This document shows positions 1 through 6,014 of a DNA stretch of 9,005 nucleotides, piece after piece. Source of the DNA: DATFQI01 sp035264365 (GTDB lineage Bacteria; Actinomycetota; Thermoleophilia; Solirubrobacterales; Solirubrobacteraceae); contig DATFQI010000234.1 in assembly GCA_035264365.1 (NCBI GenBank), positions 1 through 9,005 of the forward strand, given 5' to 3'. A program made the position numbers and the translations under genes. The notes under the pieces are model-generated. The model was not told the origin of the DNA, ran no database searches, and worked only from the letters and a program-made list of their open reading frames with translations. The stretch's first letter is position 1. Each line of letters begins with the position of its first letter.

Positions 1-5
1 GGCAT
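1..5 (-). CDS. start of next str-operon gene, probably rpsG (S7), truncated by window edge
   Basis: Only an ATG and two following bases (CC) are visible, 2 bp downstream of the rpsL stop codon on the same strand. Second codon CCN gives Met-Pro, as in many S7 proteins, and rpsG follows rpsL in nearly all bacterial str operons. The purine-rich end of rpsL (GAAGGCGAAG) could serve as its ribosome binding site. The identity is inferred from position alone. Confidence 0.45.
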
Positions 6-7
6 GG

Positions 8-403
8 CTACTTCGCCTTCACGCCGTACTGCGAGCGGGCCTTCTTGCGGTCCGAGACGCCGGCGGCGTCGAGCGTCCCGCGGACGACCTTGTAGCGCAC
101 GCCCGGGAGGTCCTTGACGCGGCCACCGCGCACGAGCACGACGGAGTGCTCCTGCAGGTTGTGGCCCTCGCCCGGGATGTAGACCGTGACCTCCATCGAG
201 TTGGTCAACCGCACACGGGCGACCTTGCGAAGCGCGGAGTTCGGCTTCTTCGGCGTCGTCGTGTACACACGCGTGCACACGCCGCGGCGCTGAGGAGCGG
301 CCACGCGCTTCTTGCGCCCCTTGCCCGACTTCAGGCCGGGGGTCGCAAGCTTCTTCTTCGGGGCCTGGCGGCCCTTACGGACAAGCTGGGAGGTCGTCGG
401 CAT
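8..403 (-). CDS. rpsL: 30S ribosomal protein S12
   Basis: Ribosomal protein S12 of the small subunit decoding centre, 131 residues. Family signatures are unmistakable: MPTTSQLVRKGR at the N-terminus, RGVCTRVYTTTPKKPNSALR at 40-59, GEGHNLQEHSVVLVRGGRVK at 78-97 and DLPGVRY after it. Lys52 and Lys97 match the streptomycin-resistance positions (K42/K87 of mature E. coli S12) and are wild type. Asp98 is the residue that RimO methylthiolates in some bacteria. Compared with E. coli and mycobacterial S12 there are about 9 extra basic residues around 25-35 (SGKGRKKRVAA); insertions at this site also occur in Firmicutes. The Met at 403 was chosen because homologues begin MPT; an in-frame ATG at 415 (MPRRMPTT) is possible, and neither has a clear Shine-Dalgarno. 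The frame stays open to 613 but that extension is low-complexity and unlike S12. rpsG probably follows at once. Confidence 0.97.
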   Translation of the reverse strand: MPTTSQLVRKGRQAPKKKLATPGLKSGKGRKKRVAAPQRRGVCTRVYTTTPKKPNSALRKVARVRLTNSMEVTVYIPGEGHNLQEHSVVLVRGGRVKDLPGVRYKVVRGTLDAAGVSDRKKARSQYGVKAK

Positions 404-448
404 ACGGCGGGGCATGCTAGCAGCGGGTTTCGGCTCCGTCCCGGGCGC

Positions 449-467
449 ACTTCGCAACAACTTCGCA
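449..467. repeat. two direct ACTTCGCA repeats, 11 bp apart, upstream of rpsL
   Basis: ACTTCGCA occurs at 449-456 and again at 460-467, so the copies sit one helical turn apart, about 46-64 bp upstream of the chosen rpsL start. On the rpsL strand they read TGCGAAGT. The placement in the rpsL leader or promoter would suit a protein binding site, but 8-bp direct repeats also arise by chance. Confidence 0.35.
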
Positions 468-544
468 CGTAGAGAGTGAAGAAAGGGGGTCCCGGGCCCC
501 GCAACGCCCCGGGGTGAGGCAGGGTCCAGCGCATGCCCAAGCCC

Positions 545-659
545 GCCGTCAACGTCGATCGCCGGACCACCACCCCCGGTCGGATCGACGTTCACGGCGA
601 TATTCGCCGTCAACGTCGATCAGGAGAGGCTCGCGGTGCTACCGATCGACGTTGACGGC
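545..659. repeat. four-copy 16-bp inverted repeat array (GATCGACGTTGACGGC) around the start of the AbiEi/DUF559 gene
   Basis: The 16-mer GATCGACGTTGACGGC appears four times: copy A at 545-560 (reverse), copy B at 583-598 (forward, one mismatch, C for G), copy C at 606-621 (reverse) and copy D at 644-659 (forward). A to B and C to D are both 38 bp start to start, and the whole array is a dyad centred at 602. B and C extend to 18-bp arms (583-600 and 604-621) with a 3-nt TAT loop and one mismatch. C and D are a perfect 16-bp stem whose 22-nt loop contains the ribosome binding site and GTG start. In RNA, A:B plus C:D excludes B:C, as in an attenuator. As DNA it could equally be paired operator sites; known AbiEi antitoxins bind inverted repeats in their own promoter. 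Confidence 0.9.
622..629 (+). promoter_or_regulatory. ribosome binding site AGGAGAGG of the AbiEi/DUF559 gene
   Basis: AGGAGAGG lies 6 nt before the GTG at 636, an ideal spacing, and decides that start. It begins directly after repeat copy C (606-621) and, with the GTG, lies inside the loop of the potential C:D stem. Confidence 0.75.
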
Positions 660-1445
660 ATCGCTCGCCGGCAGGACGGCATCGTGACCCGCGCGCAGCT
701 CCGTGGCCTCGTGGAGGGCCAGGAGATCGACAACGCGGTGAAGGCGAAGCGGCTGTTCGTGGTCTACCGCGGGGTGTACGCCGTCGGCAGCGACCGCTTG
801 GAGGACCGCGGCAGGATCCGAGCGGCCACGCTCGCCACCGGCCCGCACTCGGCCGCGAGCTTCTCCACGGCGACCGCACTCTCCAGGCTCACCCCCACCC
901 TGCCCGCCGTTCTCCACGTGTCGATCACCCTCCGCGACCGCCGCAACCGCAAGGACCTGATCGTCCACCGAGGACTCGAACCCGAGGACGTGACGCAGAT
1001 CGCCGGGATCCCGGTGACCACGACCCTGCGCACCCTCGAGGACCTGAAGTGGCCCGACCGGCTCGTTCGCGAGGCGCTCGCGCGCAACCTCGTCCGGCCG
1101 GAGCAGCTGCCGTTCGAGAGCCCCACGGACAACGACTTCGAGGAGCGCTTCCGGGAGCTGGTCCGGCGAGCCGGCCTCCCGCAGCCGCGAGCCCAGTACC
1201 GACTCGGCCGCTACAGGCTCGACTTCGCGTGGCCGGAGCTCAGGGTCGTCGTGGAGACCGACGGCTGGGCCACCCACGGCCGCCGGCAGGGCTTCGAGGA
1301 CGACCGCGCAAGGGACGCGGCGCTGGTGGCCGCCGGCTGGCGCGTGCTGCGCGTGACCTACCGCCGGCTCCGGCGCGAGCCGACGCTGGTCGCGGCGCAG
1401 CTCGCCGCGGTGCTCGCTCAGGCCGCCGCGCCGATGGCCTCGTAG
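636..1445 (+). CDS. AbiEi-like winged-helix / DUF559 (Vsr-like nuclease fold) protein
   Basis: Protein of 269 residues with two parts. Residues about 9-85 resemble the N-terminal winged helix of AbiEi antitoxins and their relatives (IARRQDGIVTRAQL, then VVYRGVYAVG at 42-51). Residues 108-140 carry the linker typical of this family (IVHRG, TTTLRTLEDL). Residues 165-260 form a DUF559 domain, related to Vsr and PD-(D/E)XK nucleases: Glu169, Asp196 in RLDFAWPE, Glu207 and Asp209 in VVVETDGW, then RARDAALVAAGWRVLRVTYR. The candidate acidic metal ligands are therefore all present, so nuclease activity is possible but undemonstrated for this family. The start is GTG with a good ribosome binding site. 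No AbiEii-type nucleotidyltransferase toxin is next to it, so it does not form a classical AbiE pair here. Its last 28 bp overlap the ald 3' end on the other strand. The upstream repeat array suggests autoregulation. Confidence 0.85.
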   Translation: MLPIDVDGIARRQDGIVTRAQLRGLVEGQEIDNAVKAKRLFVVYRGVYAVGSDRLEDRGRIRAATLATGPHSAASFSTATALSRLTPTLPAVLHVSITLRDRRNRKDLIVHRGLEPEDVTQIAGIPVTTTLRTLEDLKWPDRLVREALARNLVRPEQLPFESPTDNDFEERFRELVRRAGLPQPRAQYRLGRYRLDFAWPELRVVVETDGWATHGRRQGFEDDRARDAALVAAGWRVLRVTYRRLRREPTLVAAQLAAVLAQAAAPMAS

Positions 1446-2542
1446 AGCTCCGTGTACTCCTGCCCCGTCGCCTCGGCCACCGGCGCGTACGTGACCTTGC
1501 CGCCGACGACGTTGACGCCCTTGGCCAGCCCCGGGTTCTCGCGCGAGGCGCGCTCCACACCCGCGTCGGCGAGGTGCAGCACGTAGGGCAGCGTCGCGTT
1601 GGTCAGCGCGTAGGTCGAGGTGATCGGGACCGCCCCGGGCATGTTGGCGACGCAGTAGTGGGTGACGCCGTCGACCTCGTAGGTCGGGTCGGAGTGCGTC
1701 GTCGCGCGCGAGGTCTCGAAGCAGCCGCCCTGGTCGATCGAGACGTCCACCAGGACGGCGCCCCTCTTCATCAGCGAGAGCTGCTCGCGCCGGATCACGT
1801 AGGGCGCCTTGGCGCCGTGCACCAGGACGGCGCCGATCACGAGGTCCACGTCGGGCAGGCGCTTCTCGATGTCCAGCGTCGACGCGTAGCAGGTGTCCGC
1901 CCGGCCCCCGAAGGCGATGTCGAGCTCGCGCAGGCGGTCGATGTTGCGGTCGTAGACGTAGACCGTCGCCTCCATGCCGATCGCGATGAAGGCCGCGTTC
2001 ATGCCGACCACGCCGCCGCCGATGACCATCACGTTCGCGGCCGCGACGCCCGGCACCCCCCCGAGCAGGATCCCGCGGCCGCCGAGCGGCTTCTCGAGCA
2101 TGAACGCGCCGGCCTGCGTGGCGATCTTGCCCGCGACCTCGCTCATCGGCGCCAGCAGCGGCAGCCGGCCGCGCGTGTCCTCGACGGTCTCGTAGGCGAC
2201 GCAGGTGGCGCCCGAGTCGACGAGCCCCTGCGTGAGCTCAGGATCCGGCGCCAGGTGCAGGTAGGTGAAGAGCGTGTGGCGAGGCTCGAGCAGCGCCACC
2301 TCGGGGGCCTGCGGCTCCTTGACCTTCACGATCATCTCCGCGGCTCCGAATACCGCGGCCGCGTCGGGCAGGACCTCTGCACCCTGCGAGACGTAGTCGG
2401 CGTCGGAGATGGAGGAGCCGTCACCGGCCCCCGCCTGGACCACGACCTCGTGGCCGTGCTCGACCAGCTCGCGCACCCCGGAGGGCGTGAGCGCGACGCG
2501 GTACTCGTCCGTCTTGATCTCGGTGGGAACGCCGACCTTCAT
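1418..2542 (-). CDS. ald: alanine dehydrogenase
   Basis: NAD-dependent L-alanine dehydrogenase (EC 1.4.1.1), interconverting alanine with pyruvate and ammonium in the cytoplasm. Its 374 residues match the usual length of about 371. It starts MKVGVPTEIKTDEYRVALTP, the family signature. Key residues align with the M. tuberculosis enzyme: Arg15 and Lys75 (substrate binding, in IVKVKEPQ), His96 (TYLHLAPD) and Asp270 (VDVSID). The Rossmann motif GGGVVG is at 175-180, with Asp198 as the expected NAD ribose ligand. The C-terminal half has CVANMPGAVPITSTYALTNA, also diagnostic. The ATG is preceded by AGAGAGG at 2548-2554 with 5 nt spacing. It lies 25 bp downstream of a PucR-family regulator gene on the same strand, so the two are probably co-transcribed. 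The enzyme could serve alanine catabolism or redox balance under low oxygen; the sequence does not tell which. Confidence 0.97.
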   Translation of the reverse strand: MKVGVPTEIKTDEYRVALTPSGVRELVEHGHEVVVQAGAGDGSSISDADYVSQGAEVLPDAAAVFGAAEMIVKVKEPQAPEVALLEPRHTLFTYLHLAPDPELTQGLVDSGATCVAYETVEDTRGRLPLLAPMSEVAGKIATQAGAFMLEKPLGGRGILLGGVPGVAAANVMVIGGGVVGMNAAFIAIGMEATVYVYDRNIDRLRELDIAFGGRADTCYASTLDIEKRLPDVDLVIGAVLVHGAKAPYVIRREQLSLMKRGAVLVDVSIDQGGCFETSRATTHSDPTYEVDGVTHYCVANMPGAVPITSTYALTNATLPYVLHLADAGVERASRENPGLAKGVNVVGGKVTYAPVAEATGQEYTELYEAIGAAA

Positions 2543-2567
2543 CTGGTCCTCTCTGTCGCGATGCTCA

Positions 2568-4136
2568 TTACGGGTTGATCAGCTCGCGTCCCCGCAGCGC
2601 GAGCCAGAAGTCGATGCGATCGCGCGCGGAGTCCAGCGACCGCCCGGTCAGCTCCTCCACGCGGCGGATGCGGTAGCGGAGGGTGTGACGATGGCAGTAG
2701 AGCTGGCGCGCCGCCCGCTCCCATTGCCCGTTGCACTCGATGAACGCTTCCAGCGAGCGCATCAGCTCCCCGCCGTAGGCGCCCTCGCCGTCCTCGATCG
2801 GGGCGAGGATCGAGTCGCAGAACAGGCGCAGGGCCTCGTCGTCCTGGAGCGAGAGCAGCAGCTGGAAGGAGCCGAGATCGTGGTAGGTCGCGACGGGCCC
2901 GGCCGCGCCGTTGCCCGCGAGCTCGCGCGCCTCGAGCGCGCAGCGCGCCTCGTGGAAGGTCCGCCGCGCGTCGGCGGCCGGCGCGGCGCGCCCCGCGCCG
3001 GCGATCAGCTCGGCGCCCGCGTCACGCGTGACGCGCAGGCGCACGCGCTCGGCGAGCGCGAACAGCTCGTCGTCGCCGCCCTTGGGGGGAGCCAGCAGCG
3101 CGCAGGAGAAGCGGCCCGTCCCGGCCACCAGCCCGGCGCCCGCCTCGTCGCGCACCGCCCGCGCGAGCGCGTCCTCGACCGCCGCCTTGACCTGCCGCGG
3201 CGGCGCGAGCACGACCATGCCGGCGCGCTCGCCGAGCCCGAACGGCTCAAGCCGCCGCGCGAGGTCCGCGCCCGCCAGCTCGCCGGACACGAGCGCCGTC
3301 AGCACGTCGCCCGCCAGCCGCCGCTCGGTGTCGTCGGCCATCCGCTTGCGCAGCAGCTCGAGCGCGACGATCGTGACGGCCTGGTGGAGCGTCAGGCGGT
3401 CGAACTCCGTCAGGGCGCCGCCGTCCTTGGCGGCCACCAGCCACGCCTGGGGCGCGCCGCTCTCGTCCCCGCCCGCGCGCGCGACCGGGAGTGCCAGCGC
3501 GCGCCCCTCCAGCGCCCCGCCGGGGGCGAACCCGCGCCGCGCGCCGGCCCGCGTGCGCTCGCGCAGCTCCGCGCCGGCCTCGGCGGCCACGGCCGGCTCC
3601 ACGCCGGAGGACGCGAGCTCCTCCCCACGCCCGTCGAACACCAGCGCGGGCCCGCCGATCAGCGCCGCCAGCGCGCCCGCGACCCCCTCGAGCCCCTGCT
3701 CGGAGAGCACGATCCGCTCGAGCCGCTCGTGCGCGGCGAGCGCGCGCCGCAGCACCGCGTACTGCTCGTTGACGAGGTGCGTGAAGGCCTTCTCGGTGAG
3801 CGCGATGAACGGCAGCTCGTAGGGCACCTCGAACAGCGGGAACGAGTGCTCGGCGGCCGCCTCGACCAGGGCCGCGGGCATCGTCTCGTGCGCGAACCCC
3901 GTCCCGAGCCCGAGCCCGGCGAGGTCGTGCCGGGCCAGCCGCGCGACATACTCGCGCTGGGTCGCCTCGTCGGTGAGCGCCATCCCCGTCGTCAGCAGCA
4001 GCTCGCCGCCCGACAGGAACGGCGTCGGGTCCTCCAGCTCGGAGATGTGCACCCAGCGCACGGGCACGTCGTATTCCGCGCCGCCGGAAACGGCGCGGAC
4101 GGCTACGTCTGAGAGCAGGTCGCGGAGGGTCAGCAT
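2568..4136 (-). CDS. PucR-family transcriptional regulator, probably controlling ald
   Basis: Cytoplasmic DNA-binding regulator of 522 residues with the full PucR layout. Residues about 1-125 are the PucR N-terminal domain (MLTLRDLLSD, VRWVHISELEDPTPFLSGGE, then LLLTTG). The middle, about 140-400, is a GAF/CdaR GGDEF-like region of low conservation. Residues 464-512 are the C-terminal HTH_30 domain (FIECNGQWERAARQLYCHRH, TLRYRIRRVEELTGRSL). The ATG at 4136 was chosen because homologues start MLTL/RDLL; the open frame extends to 4925 but that part lies antisense to the neighbouring hydrolase gene and is not PucR-like. No good Shine-Dalgarno precedes the ATG, so it may be leaderless or weakly translated. 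Bacillus AdeR, a PucR-type protein beside ald, activates ald in response to alanine; an equivalent role is inferred here from synteny. The product is not membrane-bound. Confidence 0.93.
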   Translation of the reverse strand: MLTLRDLLSDVAVRAVSGGAEYDVPVRWVHISELEDPTPFLSGGELLLTTGMALTDEATQREYVARLARHDLAGLGLGTGFAHETMPAALVEAAAEHSFPLFEVPYELPFIALTEKAFTHLVNEQYAVLRRALAAHERLERIVLSEQGLEGVAGALAALIGGPALVFDGRGEELASSGVEPAVAAEAGAELRERTRAGARRGFAPGGALEGRALALPVARAGGDESGAPQAWLVAAKDGGALTEFDRLTLHQAVTIVALELLRKRMADDTERRLAGDVLTALVSGELAGADLARRLEPFGLGERAGMVVLAPPRQVKAAVEDALARAVRDEAGAGLVAGTGRFSCALLAPPKGGDDELFALAERVRLRVTRDAGAELIAGAGRAAPAADARRTFHEARCALEARELAGNGAAGPVATYHDLGSFQLLLSLQDDEALRLFCDSILAPIEDGEGAYGGELMRSLEAFIECNGQWERAARQLYCHRHTLRYRIRRVEELTGRSLDSARDRIDFWLALRGRELINP

Positions 4137-4220
4137 CGCCAGACCGGCAGGGGACCTTCGCCGATCCGCACAAACGTACCTGACGCCCGGGCCGCCGGCT
4201 GGGCGGGCGGTCAAGCCATA

Positions 4221-4232
4221 GGCTGCGCAGCC
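4221..4232. promoter_or_regulatory. 12-bp perfect palindrome GGCTGCGCAGCC directly before the hydrolase start
   Basis: A perfect 12-bp palindrome abuts the ATG at 4233 in the 96-bp divergent gap between the PucR gene and the hydrolase gene. No Shine-Dalgarno is visible in this place. It may be a protein binding site for either divergent gene, or it may be chance in GC-rich DNA. Confidence 0.35.
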
Positions 4233-4985
4233 ATGCTCGAGCACAGCCGCACCGGCGGCGGACCGCCGATCGTCCTCCTGCACGGGATCGGCCTCGATCG
4301 CCATGTCTGGGATCCGGTCGTGCCGCTGCTCGCGCGCGAGCACGAGGTGATCGCGGTCGACCTGCCGGGCTTCGGCGCCTCCGCGCCGCTGGCCGGCCCG
4401 CCCACGGTCGCGGCGCTCGCGGCCGCCGTCGAGGAGCTCGGGCTCGAGCGCCCGCACGTGGCCGGCAACTCGCTGGGCGGCGGGATCGCGCTCGAGCTCG
4501 GCCGCCGCGGCTCGGCGGGCAGCGTGTGCGCGATCTCGCCGATCGGCTTCGCGGCCGGGCGGGAGCGTGCCTACGCGCGCATGACCCTCGACGCGATGCA
4601 CGCGATGGCGAGCGCGCTCGACGCGCGCGCCGAGATCGCCTACGGCGGCCCCGCGCGCCGCGCCGCGCTGATGAGCCTCGTCCTCGCGCGCCCGTGGCGG
4701 ATGCCCGCCGAGGCCGCCGCGCACATGAACCACTGCACCGCGCGGGCGCCCGGCTGGCACGCGACGCTGCCCGAGGTCACCGCCTGGCGGCCGCAGATGC
4801 CCGCCTGCCCGACCACGATCGCCTGGGCGCAGCGCGACCGCCTGCTGCTCGCCGGCCGCCAGGCGCCACGCGCGGCGCGCCTGCTGCCCCAGGCGCGCCA
4901 CGTCACCCTGCGCGGCTGCGGTCACGTCCCGATGTGGGACGACCCGGAGCAGGTCGCGCGGGCGATCCTCGATGCCCGCGCCTGA
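4233..4985 (+). CDS. alpha/beta hydrolase fold protein
   Basis: Cytoplasmic alpha/beta hydrolase of 250 residues with no signal peptide. The oxyanion-hole motif LLHGIG is at 15-20, followed by DLPGFGAS at 43-50. The nucleophile elbow GNSLGG places the catalytic Ser at 80. The acid is most likely Asp202 (WAQRDRLL) and the base His231 (GCGHVPMWDDPEQVA). The cap region, about 110-185, is short and helical with several Trp and Met. The layout resembles MhpC/BphD-like and haloperoxidase-like esterases, but the substrate cannot be assigned. The 3' end overlaps the next gene by 14 bp, so the pair is probably one transcript. Expected start is the ATG at 4233; it lacks a Shine-Dalgarno and is preceded by a palindrome, so the start is moderately certain. 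It is divergent from the PucR gene and could be regulated with it. Confidence 0.9.
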   Translation: MLEHSRTGGGPPIVLLHGIGLDRHVWDPVVPLLAREHEVIAVDLPGFGASAPLAGPPTVAALAAAVEELGLERPHVAGNSLGGGIALELGRRGSAGSVCAISPIGFAAGRERAYARMTLDAMHAMASALDARAEIAYGGPARRAALMSLVLARPWRMPAEAAAHMNHCTARAPGWHATLPEVTAWRPQMPACPTTIAWAQRDRLLLAGRQAPRAARLLPQARHVTLRGCGHVPMWDDPEQVARAILDARA

Positions 4986-5454
4986 GCGGCCGCTGCTGCT
5001 CGTCGACGTCGACGGCGTGCTCTCGCTGTTCGGCCCGCACGTCGACCGCGCGCAGACGACGCCGGCGCTGATCGAGGGGATCCCGCACCTGCTCTCCCGC
5101 CGCGCCGCGGTCCTGCTGGTGCGCCTCGCCGCGACCTACGACTGCGTCTGGTGCACGGGCTGGGAGGACCGCGCGGACGGCCACCTCCCGCACCTGCTCG
5201 GGCTGCCGGCGGGCTGGCCGCACCTGGTCTTCACAGACCGCCCGCAGGACGCCGCGCACTGGAAGCTCGCTGCCGTCGACGCGCACGCGGGGCCCGGCCG
5301 CCGCATCGCCTGGGTCGACGACGCCCACGACGAGCGCTGCCGCGCCTGGGCCCGTGAGCGCCCGGGCCCGACGCTGCTCGTCACGACGGACCCCTCGACC
5401 GGCCTCACCGAGGCCCACGCCGATCAGCTGGAGGCGTGGGCCCTCAGGACGTGA
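4972..5454 (+). CDS. HAD-fold protein similar to the HAD domain of Swiss-army-knife RNA repair proteins
   Basis: Small protein of 160 residues with the HAD superfamily motifs. Motif I is LLVDVDGVLS, with Asp12 as expected nucleophile and Asp14 as acid/base. Motif II is probably Thr62 in VWCTGWEDRA. Motif III is probably Lys98 (HWKLAAV). Motif IV is the Asp116-Asp117 pair in AWVDDAHDER. The pattern W-C-T-G-W, the LP.GWPHLVF stretch and the GLTEAHADQLEAW ending fit the stand-alone HAD family named after Swiss-army-knife RNA repair proteins. The HAD fold suggests phosphatase activity, but the substrate is unknown; the family name does not prove an RNA role here. The ATG overlaps the end of the hydrolase gene by 14 bp, which implies translational coupling. 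It converges on the PAP2 gene, overlapping its 3' end by 31 bp. Confidence 0.82.
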   Translation: MPAPERPLLLVDVDGVLSLFGPHVDRAQTTPALIEGIPHLLSRRAAVLLVRLAATYDCVWCTGWEDRADGHLPHLLGLPAGWPHLVFTDRPQDAAHWKLAAVDAHAGPGRRIAWVDDAHDERCRAWARERPGPTLLVTTDPSTGLTEAHADQLEAWALRT

Positions 5455-6014
5455 GCGCCGACGGCGGTCCAGAACCCCGTCACGAGCACCGCCGCGATCA
5501 GGTCTGAGAACAGGTGCGTGCCGCGGATCAGCAGCATCAGCGCGATGCCGACGGTCATGCCGTAGGCCAGCAGCGCCGCCGGCCACCGCAAGCGACCGCG
5601 GAAGATCAGCAGCAGCGACATCCCGGCCGCGGCGACCGCGGTCGTGTGGTTGCTCGGCCACAGGTTGGCGTCGGGCAGCGGTGGCCGCGCGATCGAGATC
5701 GTCGAGGCGAGCGCGACGGTCGTGAGGTTCGAGAGCCCGGTCACGCCCGCCACCACGATCGCGCAGCGCACTCCGGAGACCACGAGCGCGAGCACGATCA
5801 CGCCGATCGTGAGATACAGCGCGGGCCCCGGGTCGCCCAGGTGGGCCCCCTTGCTGAACTCGCGCAGCACGGTCTCGTCGCCGAGCGGGTCGAAGCCCGT
5901 GTAGACGCGCAGGTCCAGCTTGCGCCCCGCCTGCGTGTGCAGCGCCAGCGCCCAGACGAGCGCGAGGGCCGCCGCGAGCGCGAGCGGGAGCGGATTGGCG
6001 CGGAGCCGGCTCAG
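5424..6014 (-). CDS. PAP2-family membrane phosphatase, start uncertain
   Basis: Integral membrane protein of about 196 residues in the type 2 phosphatidic acid phosphatase superfamily, which hydrolyses lipid phosphates or diphosphates at the membrane. Motif 2 is PSNHTT (120-125, in place of PSGH) and motif 3 is RGTHLFSD (164-171), giving His123, His167 and Asp171 as active-site candidates. Motif 1 is reduced: Arg110-Pro111 is present but the Lys seven residues before the Arg is Ala. About six hydrophobic segments lie near 8-25, 64-84, 86-103, 126-138, 142-162 and 170-190. No ATG, GTG or TTG lies near the expected N-terminus. The best candidate is a CTG at 6014 that overlaps the transporter stop (CTGA). 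A GTG at 5870 would remove the first membrane segment. The start given here is therefore a guess, while the reading frame is secure. It probably shares an operon with the transporter gene. Confidence 0.75.
   Translation of the reverse strand: MSRLRANPLPLALAAALALVWALALHTQAGRKLDLRVYTGFDPLGDETVLREFSKGAHLGDPGPALYLTIGVIVLALVVSGVRCAIVVAGVTGLSNLTTVALASTISIARPPLPDANLWPSNHTTAVAAAGMSLLLIFRGRLRWPAALLAYGMTVGIALMLLIRGTHLFSDLIAAVLVTGFWTAVGAHVLRAHASS

Noticed and set aside
404..613. N-terminal extension of rpsL (open frame to 613)
   Set aside because: The extra 70 residues are low-complexity, include the inverted repeat array read backward and do not resemble S12, whose homologues start at MPT.
545..659. 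CRISPR array or insertion-sequence ends
   Set aside because: The four repeats alternate in orientation, spacers are unequal and short, and there is no cas gene or transposase, so neither explanation fits.
1049..2578. Long rightward open frame of 509 codons
   Set aside because: It is a shadow of the DUF559 and ald genes: composition is Arg/Val/Ala-rich with no motifs, as expected from antisense high-GC DNA.
2409..4112. Long rightward open frame of 567 codons
   Set aside because: Antisense to ald and the PucR gene; composition is Arg/Glu/Ala-rich and no domain is recognisable.
4137..4925. Upstream extension of the PucR regulator
   Set aside because: The open frame is antisense to the well-supported alpha/beta hydrolase and the added residues are Arg/Ala-rich without PucR similarity.
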